64,000 nt of DNA from Cordylochernes scorpioides (GCA_030710605.1 CP092871.1:73003171-73067170); one strand, 5' to 3'. Shown: positions 44,496 through 56,852, counted from the stretch's first letter. Translations and numbers: made by a program. The notes: a model not told the origin generated them from the letters alone.

Positions 44496-44718
44496 ATATA
44501 TATAATAAAATATAATAAAAATAATGAGAAAGCCATGCTATAAGGTACAACTTTCTTAAGTTTGTCATTCAGTGTATTTCTTTTTCAACCACATAGGACG
44601 GATTTCTACACTAAGTGAACTGAAGATGAAAAAAAAGGGAAGGCTTCACGAACCTGTGTGTGTGAACCTTCTGGTGAACCTTCTTGGTGATTTCGCCAAT
44701 TTAATCCATCAGATCGCT

Positions 44719-45020
44719 GGGGGGGTCGGTGGAAGAATGGTCTAAAATGTTGGTTTTATACCGCTTACGGCCCGGAATCGAATCCCGTATTGGGCACTTT
44801 TTTTCAATTAAAAAAAAATGCTCCAATGGCCCCCGATTGCAGGTAAGTGCCTACCAGCGAGTACAAGTAACCAAACGGGGCTTTGGCACATTTGTAAGTG
44901 CAAATAGAACTGCTTTTCACATGTGTAGGCATGTGGTGCACTTACAGTAAAAGCATTCGCCAACTTCTTCCCACCATTGTTATCATGGCCTGTACCACGT
45001 GTACTAGGGATAATAATAAA
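44719..45020 (+). mobile_element. tRNA-derived SINE (copy 2 of 9545)
   Basis: Head ggggggtcggtggaagaatgg, B box gaatcgaatcccgt, the usual body with ccaccagcgag, and tail gggataataataaaatc. It retains a few bases in the body that 9545 lost. Confidence 0.85.
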
Positions 45021-45558
45021 ATCATAGGTCTATTGTATTGGATATGCTGCATCTATAGTATGTGTGTTGAAAGGTTTGTTCTTGGTGATTTAACGAAACT
45101 GTGTAAAGTGGCTTTTGTGATTGCAAAGGTGTTTTAAAACTATTTTTTCTTCTTACATATCTCTGACGTTTATTTATTTACTAGTATCCGTAGATATCCA
45201 GTCTAAAAAAAGGAACTACAACAAAATGTATTTCTTCAATCCTCCCAGAATTAAGTGACACCGTAGCCTTCCTTTCTTGTTTTACCAGAACTAAATGCTC
45301 GGGTAGTTGGCCACATTTGTACGCAAGGAACAGAGGTTAACCTAAGAAATAATACAATATCAAAATGAAAGGCTTTTTTTCTTCTACATTATTATTTTTC
45401 TTGGAAACAATGAAAGTGAAATGAAACATTTTATTATGAACACTATGCAATCACTTTTAAAATGAATACAATAATTCATTCTGAGAAATATGAATTCTTA
45501 TATCATTGTATTTCTTAGCTACTTTAAACCACACAAACCTTGAAATTAATATAGTGTA

Positions 45559-45751
45559 CACTCATGGGGGGACAAAACTTAAGTAAGTAGAAAGTCTTAG
45601 ATGTCGCCGGTCGTCTGTCAGAGGCAATTTTGTTCACACTTGGTTATCTCGTGTCTTCAAAAAATGCACTGTAATATCTTTCAGAGTTATTGTCTGTATC
45701 CCGATATACACGCTGAAAGGTACAGCTTTCCTTAAGTTTAGTCCATGAGTG
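45559..45751. mobile_element. TA-type MITE, uninterrupted (copy 2 of 10365)
   Basis: Left end cactcatggggggacaaaac after TA; right end ttaagtttagtccatgagtg before TA. 193 bp. This is the pre-insertion state of the locus occupied by the mariner in copy 1. Confidence 0.85.
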
Positions 45752-46854
45752 TAATAACAGTGCCCATTCCCCTAAGGAAGGTGACGAAAGCGAAATATTG
45801 AAAACGTCGGGAAATAAACAACTCAAAAACAGTTGATGAATTCTGTAATATTTAAATCAAATAGAAAGTGAGTAATTTAATCCAAAAGCATTAATGTACA
45901 CCCATCTGTTATTCAGCCTATTTATATTTGTGTGCTCTATTATGCAAATAAGTTGTGATTGTTTTTGTGATATAAATAAATTGCCTTGTCACTTTGAAGT
46001 TCGTCTTCAAATATATTTTATCTTTAAAGACCAATATTTTTGGTCTTTTTGAGGAAGATTATAGTCGGAATTTATTTAATTTCGATTAATAGGCTGACAT
46101 AATTCTTCATTAAAAGCAACGCTCAAATCACGATTTTCTACAAAGAAGACATGTCTTTGTTCAGATTGAAATTTTACAATTATAGAATACTGATACTGAA
46201 TGAGGCTATTTTCAGAAAGGCAGTTAGCGTTTCTATATAAAGACCTTTATTGGAACTAGACTTCAATAGATCAGAACGGCCTCAACAAGATTATGTTGAA
46301 AGAAGCAAGAAGTCATTTCCAAAGAACAAATAGTTGAAACCTCAGAACACAGCTTCATGAAGCCCTGATCAATCGCAATTTTTTTTCAAAGCGTATAATT
46401 CATCCACATATAACATATAGTACCATCATATTCTTCTTGGAGAATGTCGTGTTATCCACCTCTTGGTTGCCTCAAATCTCAGGCACCATAAAAGATAAGT
46501 TTCATGCTTGACTAATTCAAGTCTGTCTCCCATCAGCACCACCAACCACACATATCTATTCTTTTTATTTGAATATTTTTTATTTTTTCTCTCTCATGCA
46601 ATATATACATATTTACTGCATTTTTTTTCTTTTGAAAAAAAATAATAATATGAAATCACTACAGAGAATAAAAAAGAATTTTAATGGCAAAGGTGCAATA
46701 ACCATTATGCTTTCCACAAACTTCAGGTTTTCACGAATAGAGCCTTCCTTCGATATTATAATCTTCATTGTGTGTGTGTGTTCTTGTCGCCAACTACTCG
46801 TTCTTCATGACGAAATAGAACGAAGAGTTGAATCTTCGCGACAAGAGTACAATA

Positions 46855-47640
46855 GACACTATGCAATCCATAAACTTCCTCTAAGATACCGTACCACCAC
46901 TATCCTTTGTTTTAACCTTCATGGGACAAAAAAACAAAGCATTGATGCCTCACGACAAAGGGACAAGAGGCTCTCGACAAATTCCAAAGCTAATAATTTC
47001 CGAACCTCTATCATACAGTACCAGCAGCATCCTCTTTTGTAACCTCTCGAAGAACAAAGAGGCCATACAAGAATTCCACTGAAGCAGCTGCGATGGCGCG
47101 GCATGAATTTAAATTACTCCAAGATGAATTTTAATAGAAATATGACACAGTAATGGGCAGTTGGGGGATACCGGCAATTAAGTCGACGTTAGCCAAGCAC
47201 ATTGTGTGATGGCTTCATCTGGGATGTCCGAAAGAGGCGTGGTTTCAAGCGTAATTGATGCCTCAAGGGGCGGGGCTAACCCTTGATGCCCCAAGGGACG
47301 ACCTACGCCCCTGACCTATTTCCCTGCCAAAGGATCCCTCCTAGACAACTTCCCGGAAGGCACAAAAAAATCAGCATCCGTTAAAGACAATCGATGGGCG
47401 TTCCTCAAACGGCAATTAGACCCTGGGTACATATACCACCGCAAGGCTAGGCGTGAACATGGCGATTGAATGCTTTCTAAATAACAACCCCAGCTATGTA
47501 ATTATCTCTAAGTGTCTTCATACCCATCATCCATATATTTAAAGTGAGATTGCAGGATAAAGAGCTTTCAACAGAATGATTAACTCAAAGTTGAGAAAGA
47601 TTTAAATAAAGGTTTTGAGAAATGGTAGAAAACGCTTCTT
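46855..47640. repeat. Near-identical tract shared with copy 1
   Basis: Partner of 12960-13745. Identity rises abruptly near 46855 and falls again after about 47640. Confidence 0.7.
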
Positions 47641-48635
47641 TTCTCTCTCTAAAGAGCTTGTAAAGTAATGTGGTATGAATTATGGACAAATAAGTTGGTA
47701 TTGTCGAGATAAAACCATACATTGTATGCAAAGTTATTTTAAAATATCATTTACATAGGAGATATTTGGTTGATCTGTTGTGTTGCTGCGTACAGTATAG
47801 GAACGTTGATTTTTCGAAAATGTTGCATTTGTTGACGCTGTTGACTGTATTCGTCTACTGAAAGAACCTGACGAGAATTAGCACAAGATTCAAGATTTTT
47901 TGTCTTAATCAACATATTTTGTAGATTTATAAACAAATTGAAGTCATCTTTAAAAATAAAGGTCAATATCCTCCCGGCAAAATTCTAATCCAAATTAGAT
48001 TCAGTTAATAACAGAATTTAAGGATGACAAAAAAAAAAGTTAACCTGTCAATACGCAAAGAAATATTTGGATAAATTTCTTTAAAATATATATATTTTTA
48101 AAATTTAGAGTATCAATAAAATATAAAATGAAAATTCAATACCAGTCCAATATCATTTAGCGTTCATTACCCTGGTTTTCTAAACCACTGCCTAAATGTT
48201 CTACTGCAGACCGTGAACTATGATTCTTGAGTAAAAAACCTCCTGCATTTATAGAAGAGGAAAGGAAACAAAAGAAAGCTGATATCTTTGCTGAATTTAA
48301 AAAAATGGAATATTTTAGAATACAGACCTAAACAAGAGACCATCAAAAATAAAGAATAAATACGTGGAATTAGGGGAGTTAAGAGATTTAGCCTGAGGAT
48401 AGAAGAGATATGCGATAGATAAGAAAGCAGGATCCAAAGTATATCTTCAAACAATGCTTTTCAATAAACCAACCATCAACCAAAATGACAGAATACTTGG
48501 AGTACAACCAGCGAGTCTCCACAACAATTATTCAAATACAAGAAAATTGCGTTATATTTTTATAAAAATATCAAAACCCTTACTCAATAAGAATGAATAA
48601 ACTTTTTGCGAATGGTTTTCAATCTTTTTATAAAC

Positions 48636-48794
48636 ACTTAATAGGCTTATCAATTAAGAAGGATCAGAAGATGAGTTTCTTTTATTGTATGAATGCTACT
48701 CGTAGCATTCATACAATAAAAGAAACTCATCTTCTGATCCTTCTTAATTGATATACCTTACTAGAAGAGTCTTTACCTTTAACTTAATAGGCTT
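48636..48794. repeat. Insert with perfect 52-bp hairpin, copy-2 specific
   Basis: The arms 48648-48699 and 48702-48753 are perfectly complementary around a 2-nt loop (tc). A further 28 bp follow. A 13-bp direct repeat, acttaataggctt, bounds the insert at 48636-48648 and 48782-48794, and copy 1 has a single copy of the site (near 14738). No coding. It could be a tiny foldback element, a repair insertion or a library foldback artefact. Confidence 0.85.
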
Positions 48795-50045
48795 TTTAGG
48801 TATTAATGACAGTGACTCTTTTCAAAATCTAATTTTATATGGTGGGTCATGGTTTCATCCAGATAGATCAAATATTGTAGAAATGTAAACGTGAAACAAA
48901 CAAAAACATTTATTCATATAGAGATGTGAGTGAGTATACCGCGATATCACAACCACTATCTTAGATTTGATTAAAAAGTTCAATTAGAGAAAAAGGTTCC
49001 TCCACTTAGAATGTCGTGTTTATTTTTCGCTCCAAAATATGTTTCAATTAAATCTATGGAGATGTATTTTTATTAGGATGAAATTAAAATATAGATTTTC
49101 TTTTTCAAAATAAATTTCCATGTAAAAATGTTCTATGTAACTATTATTCTGATATAAATTTATATCTTTGGAAAGAGATTGGCGCCAAATTACTATGGAA
49201 TTAAACGATTTAAAATAAACGCCCGAACTAATTTACATATTTCTGGCTGTAAAATATAATAATGATAATAATAAATTAATGAGCTCTCCTATTACCATTA
49301 CTACTAATATATATTAGATAATAAAAAGGTATATATTGGATTGAATAAAATATTTATTTGCCAATATATCGGTTGGCTGAACGCCAAACCTTTATCGAAG
49401 CATTACATTTTTGTATACACAAACTCAGCGCCGCATAGTGTTATAATATAACAGTTGAAATAATTTTAAAAAATACAAAGTATGGTGAGAGAAATCTGCC
49501 TTGGGCAAAAAATATTATAAATATTACACCCAGAATAAGTTAAATATCTTAAAATATTAAAAGAAAAATAATGAGGTCTATCTTATATTTTAAAATATTT
49601 GTAATACGTACATAAAATATAAACCATCAATAATTCAGTAAGAGATAAATGTAAAAATATATGTATCTATTAAAACATTTTAAAATATATTATGGGCCTA
49701 AAATATAAGAACTAACACAATAGATAAGATGCTATTGGTTGGGCAAACATTCACTTGGTAGGAAAACACGGAATCATAGAATAGTTTTAAATAAGAATGC
49801 ACAGTGTCTTGAAGTATCTAAGTAACAAATTTAAACATTATCACTAAACCTATTTAGATTTTAATGAACTTTTGTAGGATGTGTGCTTTTTATGCGATCA
49901 TATGGGTAGATAATAAAGTCGACTTTTATTTTGTAATTAAGCTTAATTTACTCAACATTGAGTTAATGTCAATTATTCTTTATTAGTATATTTAATACAT
50001 TTATAGATATGGAAAATTTTCAAAGATAATAAATTGATCTTTATA

Positions 50046-50523
50046 AAGAAAGAACACACCTCTTACAGCAAAATAATTGCCGAGTTGGTTCTGTGGCTTT
50101 GTCACTGACCTGAGTCGGATAGAGTGCAGAGATGTTCAATAGACGGAACATAGTTTTGAGTTTATTTGGATACGCGGAATGTATTTTCTTTTTATATAGA
50201 ATCCATTATCTCTAGATGTTTAAATGCTATGTTGAACCTCCCATAGAGACTGATAAAAATACCTAGATAGTCCTGGTCTCTCCTGGAAGGGTTCGTTTAT
50301 CAGAGGTTTACTTATATCAGAGAATACTATATGCGATTCCACAGAAGTGGTCGCTCAAAGGGACGTAGAATTCTCCTTCAACAATCCTGCGACCTAAGAT
50401 GTCGATCACAGATCTGGCACTTGTCAAACTTCAGGCTCTTGCTGGCTGAAATCATAAGATGTTAAATCAGCCTTTTTATCTTTATTGCGATAAAATGGGG
50501 CAAAATTTCAAGCCAACAACTTT
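50046..50523. other. Gene-free stretch after copy 2
   Basis: Nothing recognised. This is the sequence that the gap at 16001 hides in copy 1, if the duplication continues. Confidence 0.3.
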
Positions 50524-52443
50524 GTTTTAGATGTTTTGCAGCTATAATTTAAAGATTCATTAAAATCCACAAGCAGTAAACTTGAGCAATATTCAATGTC
50601 TTTTCTTCAACTTTCCTTCTGGGTTTATTTATTCTTTCCATTATAGTGTGTTCACAGTAATGTACAGTCAAAATAGTTTTTATAAAAATTGTTATTTTTT
50701 AAAAGATAATTTGTTGTTTCGAAGTGTGTTTTGTTTGGAAAAATATATGGCTATATCAACCAATTTCCTTTTATTTAGGTCCCGACGTATCAAGATCCTA
50801 CGTGTGATAGAAATAACTTATAAAACTTATCGATTATATAACTAGGAAGAAAAACTGTTGATTTGAAAGCTATCGCAATTTTTATTGAATTAAGGATAAC
50901 GTCGCCATATATATTTTAAGGTGTCATGATTTTTAAATAGAACTAGCGTTTATTTTAGTTAAATATGTTGTTTATTTTTTGTTTGTAAACGTCCAAAAAC
51001 TTCTGAAGTTAAAACTACATACTTACTAAGTGTAGTCACCACAAAAATTGCCATTAACCGCAATCTTTTCTTCCAGTAGGTCTTCTAAATTGAGATAATC
51101 ATTTGTTTGAACTTTGCAGGGCAATTTTTCCATCCGAAAAAGAATTTTAAGAACTAGTTATAACCATTTTTGAGATATGAAAGCAATATTTGGAGACTTA
51201 GAAATATTCTTGCCAATATTCTTCTTTTAAATCAGGTTTTGAGAAAAGTGACATCCTCCGATTTATATGTTTTAGTGTATTCGAACGATTTCAGAAAGTG
51301 AAAAAATAGTACAAAAGTGAAATTGTACTGGGATCAGGTGGATGAATTGAGAAAAGGGCATCTTCTGCTTTCATCAATAATTAGTAACATTTCAAAAATC
51401 CCAAGGTACTGCCGTATATATACAGCGGAAAGGTTTTATTTTTACTATCAAGGGAGATAGAGTTAAAAAGAAGCCAAGTCTAATTATTAAGGAATTCGTT
51501 AACTAGTAGGCAGGAAATCACGTCTGTCTTTCAATTACCGCATGCCGGCCGGGAATCAACTCTGTCATCAGAATATCTAATGTTCGGGGGCAGGTGAGAT
51601 ACACAAACCTTTGATTCACTGCTGTTTGAAAACGTTTTTTTATTTGGAATTTTTAACCTTTTACTAAACAAAAGCGTGTTCTATTAAAGGAAATATAAAT
51701 AATTACAAATTATTTTACATTATAAAGGACTGCGGCGCATGATTATAAAACACTTAAAGTTGCACCGCATAAGTTTCTTTTCTGTGAAAAATCAATATTT
51801 ATTTCAAAGAGAAATATTTACTATTTCTAACTTTTTTGGATGAAGTATGAAAGGGTGAAAATATGAAGAGTAATGGCGAACGGAAAAATAAAAGTGTCCA
51901 GGGGCGGGAAATGAACACTTTTACTTTTCCGTTCGCCATTACTCTTCATATTTTCACCCTTTCATACTTCATCCAAAAAAGTTAGAAATAGCAAATATTT
52001 CTCTTTGAAATAAATATTGATTTTTCACAGAAAAGAAACTTATGCGGTGCAACTTTAAGTGTTTACAAATTATTTTATTGGGAAAAATATATATGGCTAA
52101 ATTAACCATCTTTAAAATTCAGTTCTAGAGGTTTCATTGATTAGCTGTTACTCTCCTTAGTAGAATCGCTTAAACGTCGGGACCTGAATAAAAGGAAATT
52201 GGTTGATGTAGCCATATATTTTTCCAAACAAAAACACACTTCCAAACAACAAATTATCTTTAAAAAAAAAGAATTATTTTTATAAAAACTATTTTGACTG
52301 CACACTACTGTGTGAACACACTATAATGGAAAGAATAAATAAACCCAGAAGGAGAGTTGAAGAAAAGATATTGAATATTGCTCAAGTTTACTGCTTGTGG
52401 ATTTTAATGGATCTTTAAATTATGGCTGCAAAACATCTAAAAT
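50524..52443. mobile_element. Large inverted-repeat structure, 1.9 kb
   Basis: The outer arms 50524-50790 and about 52175-52443 pair along most of their length (ttttagatgttttgcagc at the tip; ccaatttccttttatt and aggtcccgacgt at the base). The spacer of about 1.4 kb contains a second foldback element at 51703-52077. No transposase frame is visible; frames at 50582-50845 and 52397-52582 lie in or beside the arms. Confidence 0.75.
51703..52077. mobile_element. Foldback MITE with ~148-bp arms and 15-bp direct repeats
   Basis: The arms about 51751-51898 and 51918-52066 are nearly perfect complements (cacttaaagttgcaccgcat at the tips, cgttcgccattactcttcat near the loop), with a short spacer (ccaggggcgggaaatga). 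The direct repeat ttacaaattatttta lies at 51703-51717 and 52063-52077. A half copy is at 27755-27880. Confidence 0.75.
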
Positions 52444-52529
52444 AGTTAAATTAAATACTTTTCTGGTTAAAAAAATATTATTTGGTCCATATAATAGCCT
52501 GTATATTGATACCAAGTTTCATGATATAC

Positions 52530-52890
52530 AACCATTTCTTTCACAGACAATAGGGGTAACACAGATGATGGATCCAACTTGAAGAAAGGTCGATGTTAAT
52601 TTCCACTTTCAGTAGATAACTGCTATGTTTAATTGTGTTTACCTATCTTGGATAATCCTGTATGGGACCAGTGTCATTAATAAAGGCTGTTTGTTGTTGT
52701 TTATATATAACCATTTCTTTCACAAACTCTGGAAAACAGCACAGACAATAGGCGCAACACAGATGATGGATCCAACTTGAAGAAAGGTCGATGTTAATTT
52801 CCACATTCTGTAGATAAATGCTATGTTTACTTCTGTTTACCTATCTTGGATAACCCTGTATGGGACGAGTGTCCTTAAAATAGGATTTTT
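52530..52890 (+). repeat. Two tandem retroposon-like 3' units with (GTT)n
   Basis: Two units begin aaccatttctttcaca (52530 and 52708) and share cagatgatggatccaacttg, aagaaaggtcgatgttaatt and ttacctatcttggataa. The first ends cattaataaaggctgtttgttgttgttt, the same type of end as the minus-strand insert at 4141-4352. The second has about 20 extra bases after its start. Confidence 0.7.
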
Positions 52891-53739
52891 GTTATTGTAA
52901 AATCTTTGTGTACGTTATATAAATAACAAACGTATTACAATATATATTTTTTCGAGATGATTTATTTACTTACAGGTTGTTGTTAGTGATAGATAACGTA
53001 GGTTCTATTGTTTACAATCTATGTACAGAACTGAACTGTGTTGCTGAGGTAAAATATAATTTCAATTATATTACAGTTATTGTTGATATACAACAAATTC
53101 CTTTTGGGTATAATCCTTTCTATTTCCATTCGTGTATTAGGGTATTATTAGGTAGCTAGAAGTACACATTGTTATAAAACTAATATAGAACCAATAACAT
53201 ATGGTAAATATTGATTCGACTTACCTCCAAACTCCATTTTCAGTTATTTGCGATCTGTTATCACACTTCGGACTGGCGAATCAATGGAGTCACGTCGCAC
53301 TCTCTAGAAGCTCCTTACAGTCCAGCCTCCAAACCCCACCAGACGATTGCTTCGCTGCCACATAATACAAATTGTTTAAGAGTTTTCTAATACAATTTTA
53401 CATTTATTGACTAACAAACATGCAATCACTCTATTAAAAACGTCCCTATATTTCTACATATTCCAAAAATAAATCTATACATATCATTACAAACACAAAT
53501 TTGAAAAACACCATTCTTCCAATACATGTGCATGTGATTTCCTTTTAGGGAAATAATAACAAAATAAAGCTAAAATATATTTTACCTGAGCACAATTTTA
53601 CCTGTCACAAATACGATGTAAACAAATTCAAGGATTATATAAACCTAAATTAAAAATCAATCTATTTTAAAATAAATATTTTTTGAAAAATCGTAATAAA
53701 ATAGCCGATTTAGTATCAGTAAGGAACAATATCAAGGGA
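52891..53739. other. Gene-free AT-rich stretch
   Basis: No gene or repeat family recognised. Confidence 0.35.
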
Positions 53740-54840
53740 TTTCAAATAAAATAGACACCATATTATCTGGAGTGATGTCATATAGAAACGAATAGACTGC
53801 CATATGGAGTGAAACCATATAGATATAAATAGACTATCAGCTGTGATGATACGATATAGATGCAAATAGACCATCATCTGGTATATGAAGCCATATACAA
53901 ACAGATAGACCATAATTTTAATTGAAGCCATATACAAACAAATAGACCATAATTTGAATTGAAGCCATATACAAACAAATAGACCATAATTTGAATTGAA
54001 GCCATATACAAACAAATAGACCATAATTTGAATTGAAGCCATATACAAACAAATAGACCATAATTTGAATTGAAGCCATATACAAACAAATAGACCATAA
54101 TTTGAATTGAAGCCATATACAAACAAATAGACCATAATTTGAATTGAAGCCATATACAAACAAATAGACCATAATTTGAATTGAAGCCATATACAAACAA
54201 ATAGACCATAATTTGAATTGAAGCCATATACAAACAAATAGACCATAATTTGAATTGAAGCCATATACAAACAAATAGACCATAATTTGAATTGAAGCCA
54301 TATACAAACAAATAGACCATAATTTGAATTGAAGCCATATATAAACAAATAGACCATAATTTGAATTGAAGCCATATACAAACAAATAGACCATAATTTG
54401 AATTGAAGCCATATACAAACAAATAGACCATAATTTGAATTGAAGCCATATACAAACAAATAGACCATAATTTGAATTGAAGCCATATACAAACAAATAG
54501 ACCAATATCTGGAGTGAAGCCATATAGATCCAAATAAACCATCATCTGGTATGAAGCCATATAGGAGCAAATAGACCAATATTTGAATTGAAGCCATATT
54601 GAAACAAATATACTGTTGTCTGGTGTTACGCCATATAAAAACCAAAAGCCATAACGTGGAGTGAAGCCATATAGAAAGAAATAGACCTTTATTTAAGGTG
54701 AAGCCATATGGAAACAAACAGAACACCATCTAGGATGAAACCATATAGAAAAAAAGACCATTTATTGGGATAAAGCCATAAAGAAACACCTATACCATAT
54801 TCTGAGAATTGAAGCCGTATAGAAATATTATGGCCATCAT
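53740..54840. repeat. 37-bp minisatellite, homogeneous core and diverged edges
   Basis: Units start with gaagccatat at an exact 37-bp period from 53887 to 54516 (17 steps: 53887, 53924, 53961 and so on). The core units are almost identical. Units on both edges keep the spacing but carry many substitutions (gaagccatatagatccaaat, gatacgatatagatgcaaat). Because 37 is not a multiple of three and the minus strand of the unit has no stop, all three minus frames stay open, giving frames of 201, 228 and 337 codons. These are a by-product of the repeat and not credible genes. Confidence 0.95.
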
Positions 54841-55500
54841 TTGATCATGTGCTTAGATTAAATTCTTATAAAACTATAGTTGAGGCAGGGATTCAATGGG
54901 GTGTCAGTGGGAGAATGTTAATTTATTTTAAAATATAGTTCGGGGTGTACAGTCTCCTGGGGTAGCGTTGGTCTGGTCGTTGGAAACAAGTCAGTGATTG
55001 TCCTTTAGCTGTCACGGGAAGGCACCACTATATCCTTCCATTGTTGGATCACTGAGGGTTTAAACTCCATTGCAGTGAGTTAACGGATCCGCAGTCAAAA
55101 AAACAAGGTTCTAATTTTTCTGTGAAAGATTATTTATCGGACAATATTCTGATATTTCTGTGAAAAATAGACACTTCGGCCAGTTAGAGTTTTTTTATTT
55201 TCTCAACGTTTTAACAAAATTTTTTGTCTTCGTCAGGAGAAGTAAATAAAAATGAGGCATTTGGCAAGGCTTTAAAAATTATTCTGAGGTTGCAAGAGCG
55301 TTCTCACGCGATTTATCGAATTTAGTACAACAGTTTAAAAAAATCAATGGTTTATCATTATTCCTATATATGGTTCAAGCTATCAGCCACTTCCGGCTAA
55401 ACGATAAGGAGTTGCTTTTCCCTAATTTCAATATCTGACCTCTTGTAATATTTCTTTATTCGGGTTTCTATACCTCAATAGTCGTTTTAAAAATAAAGTC
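54841..55500. other. Gene-free stretch with small repeat fragments
   Basis: Around 55155-55250 the minus strand reads cctgacgaagacaaaaaatt, ttgttaaaacgttgagaaaa and taaaaa, another hairpin-type module. At 55380-55435 is an end fragment of the 31524 MITE family (atcagccacttccggctaaa, cgataaggagttgctttt). Confidence 0.4.
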
Positions 55501-55504
55501 AATA

Positions 55505-55926
55505 CATTCATAAACAAAACTTAAGGAAGTTGTACCTTTTAGCATGTGATCAGGATTCAGACAATAACTCTGAAATATATCACAGTGACCTTTGTGACGT
55601 TCTATATTAGAAGAACGAGTTCCGCAGAACATGAGAAGATCTATGACAATAGAAACTCTAACTTTATTATTCTTCCTACCGATATATATATATCGCGCTT
55701 CTCGCGGACATGCAAATATATCATCCTTTCAAAAGAAACAAAATGTAAAAATATATAAAACAAAACAATACTAGGCAAATATCTCGAGGTATGCGACAAC
55801 CTTTATTGAAGACACATGATATAACCAAGTATGAACAAAATTGCCTCTGTCTCTTGAAAAAAAAAAACAGACGACCGGCGATATCAAAGACTTTTCACTT
55901 CCTTAAGTTTTGTCCATATTTTCATG
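55505..55926. mobile_element. TA-type MITE split by a solo LTR
   Basis: Left part cattcataaacaaaacttaa and gattcagacaataactctga; right part gaagacacatgatataacca and ttccttaagttttgtccat. Taking out the nested LTR and one ACCTT restores the family sequence gtgacctttattgaagacac. Confidence 0.8.
55593..55798. mobile_element. Solo LTR, 206 bp, perfect 5-bp TSD
   Basis: Begins tgtgacgttctatattagaa and ends ggtatgcgacaa-minus-one (CGACA), flanked by ACCTT at 55588-55592 and 55799-55803. TG...CA ends with a 5-bp duplication are diagnostic of LTR integration; the internal region was presumably lost by LTR recombination. The small frame at 55546-55758 is not a gene. Confidence 0.85.
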
Positions 55927-56640
55927 TACATTAGGTATAAATCACATCTCAAAACATATTTATAGAGATAATAGTAATAGATGTGTACATATATATCAAA
56001 AGTTTTATCTACAAAATTTTATAGGTAATAAATCAAGGTAAAGGATATAGGAAAACATACGTCTTAACCCTAAAACAATAAATTTGATCAAGCCCTATAT
56101 AAATTATTCAAATATATTATTTGTGATTTTAATATAAGATTTTTCGAGAATATAAAAGTGCAAAATTCCTTTCACACTCGGCAAGCAATATATAAATTAG
56201 AAAGTATTGAAAAAGGAAGAGTTGGGGAGGTACTTTGTCATCCCCGCAGATAGATCTGGAGAAGTAATGCTAAGTTACTGACCTTCCTAAATTACGATAA
56301 TCCGACTTTATGGCGAATTTCACATTCTAACCCTGCCGCCATGGTCATAGGATGGAAGAATCCAACTGTGGATCCTTTCCTCTATGGGACAGTTCTCTAT
56401 GGGATAGTCAAATTAGTAAATGAACACCTTGACTAAATTAGAGACATCTTTCATTACTTATTTTATATCGATTATCTACAGTTCGTACTGATATTTGAAA
56501 TTATGTTGAGATGGCCTAGTTTATCAATGGTGAACCCTTCCAGTAATTTGCTCAGTTCATTCTGCCAGACCTCTATCATTGTATTTGGATTTTCAGATTA
56601 TTGAGAGCAATAAATTTAGGCAAGAGCGTTTTGAAAACGA
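55927..56640. other. Gene-free stretch with a family-B foldback fragment
   Basis: Around 56505-56580 is a partial family-B arm (tatcaatggtgaacccttcc, attctgccagacc). Otherwise nothing recognised. Confidence 0.4.
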
Positions 56641-56852
56641 CACTCATGGACAAAATTTAAGGAAGTGGAAAGTCTTTGATGTCCACTATCCTGTTTTTTT
56701 TGTTTTTTTTAAGGAGACAGAGGCAATTTTTTTCACGCTTGGTTATCTCTTGTGTCTTCAATAAAGGTCACTGTAATATATTTCAGAGTTATTGTCTTAA
56801 TCCCGATATACATGCTGAAAGATACAACTTCCTTAAGGTTTGTCCATGAGTG
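56641..56852. mobile_element. TA-type MITE, full length
   Basis: 212 bp from cactcatggacaaaatttaa to cttaaggtttgtccatgagt, both terminal repeats well kept. The orientation is opposite to the 27252 copy. The best reference copy for the family. Confidence 0.85.

Larger units (their letters stand above)
29370..50045. repeat. Long direct duplication, copy 2
   Basis: Colinear with 1490-16000. The extra length comes mainly from the Gypsy element (6.5 kb), the insert at 32655-33415, a SINE, a candidate solo LTR and a hairpin insert. It lacks the 10504 mariner, the 4141 retroposon and 655 bp matching 5941-6595. Confidence 0.9.

Noticed and set aside
53887-54516. CRISPR-like array
   Set aside because: There are no unique spacers: units are contiguous, and the genome is clearly eukaryotic.
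53716-54729. 337-codon minus-strand frame plus two overlapping long frames
   Set aside because: All three come from a 37-bp tandem repeat lacking stops on that strand; being open in three frames at once argues against coding.
55150-55260. Hammerhead ribozyme in the hairpin-CGAAA modules
   Set aside because: I could not find the conserved CTGATGA core with matching stems; a CGAAA block alone is not enough.
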